In this document: positions 47,040 to 48,564 of the stretch, one piece after another | Layout: each line of letters begins with the position of its first letter | Numbering within the stretch: position 1 is the stretch's first letter | IMG/VR virus record: IMGVR_UViG_3300032246_000739 | Span: 1-48,564 of that record | DNA: 48,564 nt | Direction: 5' to 3' (one strand) | Source of the DNA: a virus | Translations under genes and position numbers: made by a program | The notes under the pieces: model-generated | What the model saw: the letters and a program-made list of their open reading frames with translations, nothing else | What the model was told of the DNA's origin: nothing | Databases searched by the model: none

Positions 47040-47455
47040 TACAATTTCCTACGCCAGTACAGCGTGTTTTTGAAACCCCAAGGCTTCGTTGGTTGGAACA
47101 ATTTAAAACCTGTGGCAATCAGACTATTAGCCGATGCTGGATTGTCTGTTGTGTCAGTTACGACCCATCGCCACCCAAGAGCTTTTGCTTGTCTAAGTCG
47201 GACACGAATAAACTGTTTCTGTAGTCCTTGTCCACGAGCAGAAGGCACAACACCTGCGCGGCACAGATAACCGCAATCGGTCCAAGACACAGTACGCACA
47301 AGCCCCGCAAAACCAATATCGTTGCCATTTTCAGTAGCAATCCACCAAGAGCCAAAATTTGTGTCAACTGGCTGGTCATAAGGTAAGCAAATCTTTTGAA
47401 GTGCCGACAGTTTGTCCTGAATTGACTCTTTGCGAATGTCTACTCGTTTAAGCAT
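47039..47455 (-). CDS. GNAT acetyltransferase
   Basis: A 138-residue GNAT enzyme. GSWWIATENGNDIGFAGLVR is followed by AGVVPSARGQGLQKQFIRVR, whose R-G-Q-G-L-Q (74-79) is the acetyl-CoA pyrophosphate loop. VTDTTDNPASANSLIATGFK is the usual 'N-x-x-S-x-x-x-x-x-x-x-G-F' C-terminal element. It would transfer acetyl from acetyl-CoA to an amine on a host or phage molecule; the substrate is unknown. It lies between lysis genes and a phosphoesterase with 1-base overlap to the latter. Confidence 0.85.
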   Translation of the reverse strand: MLKRVDIRKESIQDKLSALQKICLPYDQPVDTNFGSWWIATENGNDIGFAGLVRTVSWTDCGYLCRAGVVPSARGQGLQKQFIRVRLRQAKALGWRWVVTDTTDNPASANSLIATGFKLFQPTKPWGFKNTLYWRRKL

Positions 47456-47486
47456 GGGCGTATTGAAAACGCCCGATGTGACGCCG

Positions 47487-47996
47487 TTATGACATCAGTA
47501 ATGCAGTTGCATTTACTTCTTTTACCCTGCGCTCCCATCCCCTGCCAAATGTCTCCCATGTTGGGAGCATTTTGAGATACGCTAAACGATATGCACAATA
47601 ATCGTTAATAAGTTCTTTGGGGTCTTTATTTAGTACAGTTTGGATTGTCTTGTCGCCAATAATGCCATCTGCGTACACGTTTACACAAGCCTGCAACCAC
47701 TTAGCCGCACGGCCCGGGCCTGAGTTGATGGCAGCGTCAAAGACCACGTAGTCCACGCCGCTTGGCAAGTCATCGCCTTTAACCTTGTCCCAATACTTTA
47801 ATTTGTACAGCGGGCCAACATCAGCGGGGGTCAAGGCTTTCATTGTTTTGGTATCTACCATGTGACCACAATGCTCCTCCCAAACTTTTTTTGTACAGCC
47901 AAGGTTTGTTTCGCCGCCCGGGTCTTTTGGATTAAAAACGTACCCTCCTTCGTGAACAAGGACGGCGGCAAGGGCTTTATCAAAGTTTTGATTCAT
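47487..47996 (-). CDS. GH108 endolysin (N-acetylmuramidase)
   Basis: A 169-residue endolysin. The GH108 catalytic domain begins DKALAAVLVHEGGYVFNPKD with the catalytic Glu16, then PGGETNLGCTKKVWEEHCG. A C-terminal peptidoglycan-binding 3-like domain follows (INSGPGRAAKWLQACVNVYA, DGIIGDKTIQTVLNKDP). It cleaves the glycan backbone of peptidoglycan at the end of infection. There is no signal peptide, so it needs the holin, encoded just upstream with an ATGA overlap. Confidence 0.92.
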   Translation of the reverse strand: MNQNFDKALAAVLVHEGGYVFNPKDPGGETNLGCTKKVWEEHCGHMVDTKTMKALTPADVGPLYKLKYWDKVKGDDLPSGVDYVVFDAAINSGPGRAAKWLQACVNVYADGIIGDKTIQTVLNKDPKELINDYCAYRLAYLKMLPTWETFGRGWERRVKEVNATALLMS

Positions 47997-48487
47997 TTTG
48001 TGGGCGTGGATTGGTGGAGGAGATTGTCTTTGGCTTGTGAGCCTGCGCTGCTACCAAAGTAGAAAGCAATGATGCCTGTCCAAGCAGTACCAAGACTGCC
48101 CAGCATGATGTCAATCTGTGGTGCGTGTTCAATTTGACCAAACATCAAGCCAAACAAAATGCCAAAGAATCCAAGGGTTACGCCAATTGCAAGGGTGGGC
48201 GGCAAGTAACTTTTGGTAGCCACTTGCATATCACGGGCAGACTTGCGGTCATCATTAGACAACTTGGCAAAGTCCAGACCCATCTCTTGCGCCCGTGCAG
48301 CCATCTGAATCTCAGCCTGCTTAATTAGCATGATCTGGTCAGCATTTAGCTTGCCGCTATCAATCGTTGCCTGAACGTCTTTAGGGTCTATGCCAATAGC
48401 CTTGGAGATAGCATCCACAGCAAGCCCCGCCAAAGGGCCACCAAGGGCCGTTGCAATCGTTGGGGCGATAGTCTTTAACCAATCCAT
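47993..48487 (-). CDS. Three-span holin (GTA-type holin family)
   Basis: A 164-residue protein starting at the ATG 48487 after TAAGGAGATTGAT. Hydrophobic segments are near 5-25 (IAPTIATALGGPLAGLAVDA), 103-124 (LPPTLAIGVTLGFFGILFGL) and 133-151 (MLGSLGTAWTGIIAFYFGSS). The middle helix region contains AARAQEMGLDFAKLSNDDRK. This is the pattern of the 3TM holin family first described for gene-transfer-agent release. It forms the inner-membrane hole that lets the endolysin out; the two genes overlap by ATGA. Confidence 0.88.
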   Translation of the reverse strand: MDWLKTIAPTIATALGGPLAGLAVDAISKAIGIDPKDVQATIDSGKLNADQIMLIKQAEIQMAARAQEMGLDFAKLSNDDRKSARDMQVATKSYLPPTLAIGVTLGFFGILFGLMFGQIEHAPQIDIMLGSLGTAWTGIIAFYFGSSAGSQAKDNLLHQSTPTK

Positions 48488-48497
48488 ATCAATCTCC

Positions 48498-48564
48498 TTA
48501 TGGGCAAGGGCCAACAGTAAATTCACCGGGCTGGCAACGTGCTGGTAGTGGTACGCATGGGCCA
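48498..48564 (-). CDS. Small Cys/Pro-rich protein, 3' part (starts at the other window end)
   Basis: This is the continuation of the frame that begins at base 89. It encodes GPCVPLPARCQPGEFTVGPC, then Pro and a TAA at 48498-48500, which is followed at once by the holin Shine-Dalgarno AAGGAG. The perfect join implies that base 48564 is directly adjacent to base 1 in the real molecule. Confidence 0.7.
   Translation of the reverse strand, partial: GPCVPLPARCQPGEFTVGPCP

Noticed and set aside
1-48564. Lysogeny module (integrase, excisionase, CI/Cro pair, att sites)
   Set aside because: No integrase or recombinase signature was found in any gene-sized frame. The regulators present (LexA-like, RHH, wHTH) are not enough to claim lysogeny.

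Overview
The window reads as an essentially complete genome of a tailed double-stranded DNA phage, probably with podovirus (P22/T7-like) architecture. It has a P22-type portal, a P22 gp10-like tail protein, a co-chaperonin-like head gene, very large internal virion proteins and no tape-measure/sheath module. No integrase, transposase, excisionase or DNA polymerase is visible, so it looks lytic and dependent on the host polymerase. The two window ends join into one uninterrupted 51-codon reading frame with a proper stop, followed by the Shine-Dalgarno of the holin gene, so the molecule is circular or circularly permuted at about 48.56 kb. The 3TM holin and GH108 endolysin point to a Gram-negative host. 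Gene families resemble those of uncultured freshwater phages, but the host cannot be named from this sequence.

Layout. 1-12.5 kb (minus strand): Lys/Gly-rich small proteins, a membrane protein, a glycosyltransferase, two beta-rich structural proteins, major capsid protein, decoration-like protein, scaffold-like protein, GroES-like protein, portal, large terminase, a LexA-type winged-helix regulator and small terminase. 12.6-15.8 kb (plus): a GC-rich run of about a dozen small accessory genes behind near-identical ribosome binding sites. It ends in an iteron-like array of direct repeats. 15.8-19.1 kb (minus): Toprim primase, SF2 helicase, ParB-like protein and a small TTG-start gene behind a clear sigma70 promoter. 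19.2-21.6 kb (plus): many tiny translationally coupled early genes, ending with a GIY-YIG nuclease and an intrinsic terminator. 21.65-23.1 kb: an HNH nuclease and a small PD-(D/E)XK nuclease (minus) flanking about 700 nt without genes, in which a small RNA with its own promoter and terminator can be read. 23.13-28.57 kb (plus): one promoter, then about 550 nt of extraordinary non-coding sequence, then a recombination operon (a possible RAMP/Cas7-like protein, RecB-like nuclease, ERF annealing protein, SSB, RHH protein, Ref-like HNH nuclease). 28.6-45.8 kb (minus): virion proteins, including a 2505-residue polyvalent protein with two zinc-protease motifs. 45.8-48.56 kb: an acidic plus-strand gene, then a metallophosphoesterase, an acetyltransferase, endolysin and holin (minus).

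Most striking feature. Between 23195 and 23692 lie four arrays of 12-17 pentanucleotides, 49 of 59 beginning GG, in strict 5-nt phase. They alternate with four copies of a two-hairpin cassette whose stems show compensatory changes. This looks like a transcribed structured RNA, not coding sequence. It sits directly in front of a gene whose glycine-rich C-terminus and fold pattern suggest an RNA-binding RAMP-type protein. Other DNA/RNA-level signals are an 18-bp palindrome with an identical loop at three sites (core at a fourth), helically phased iterons next to the replication genes, and a duplicated two-hairpin mRNA leader.
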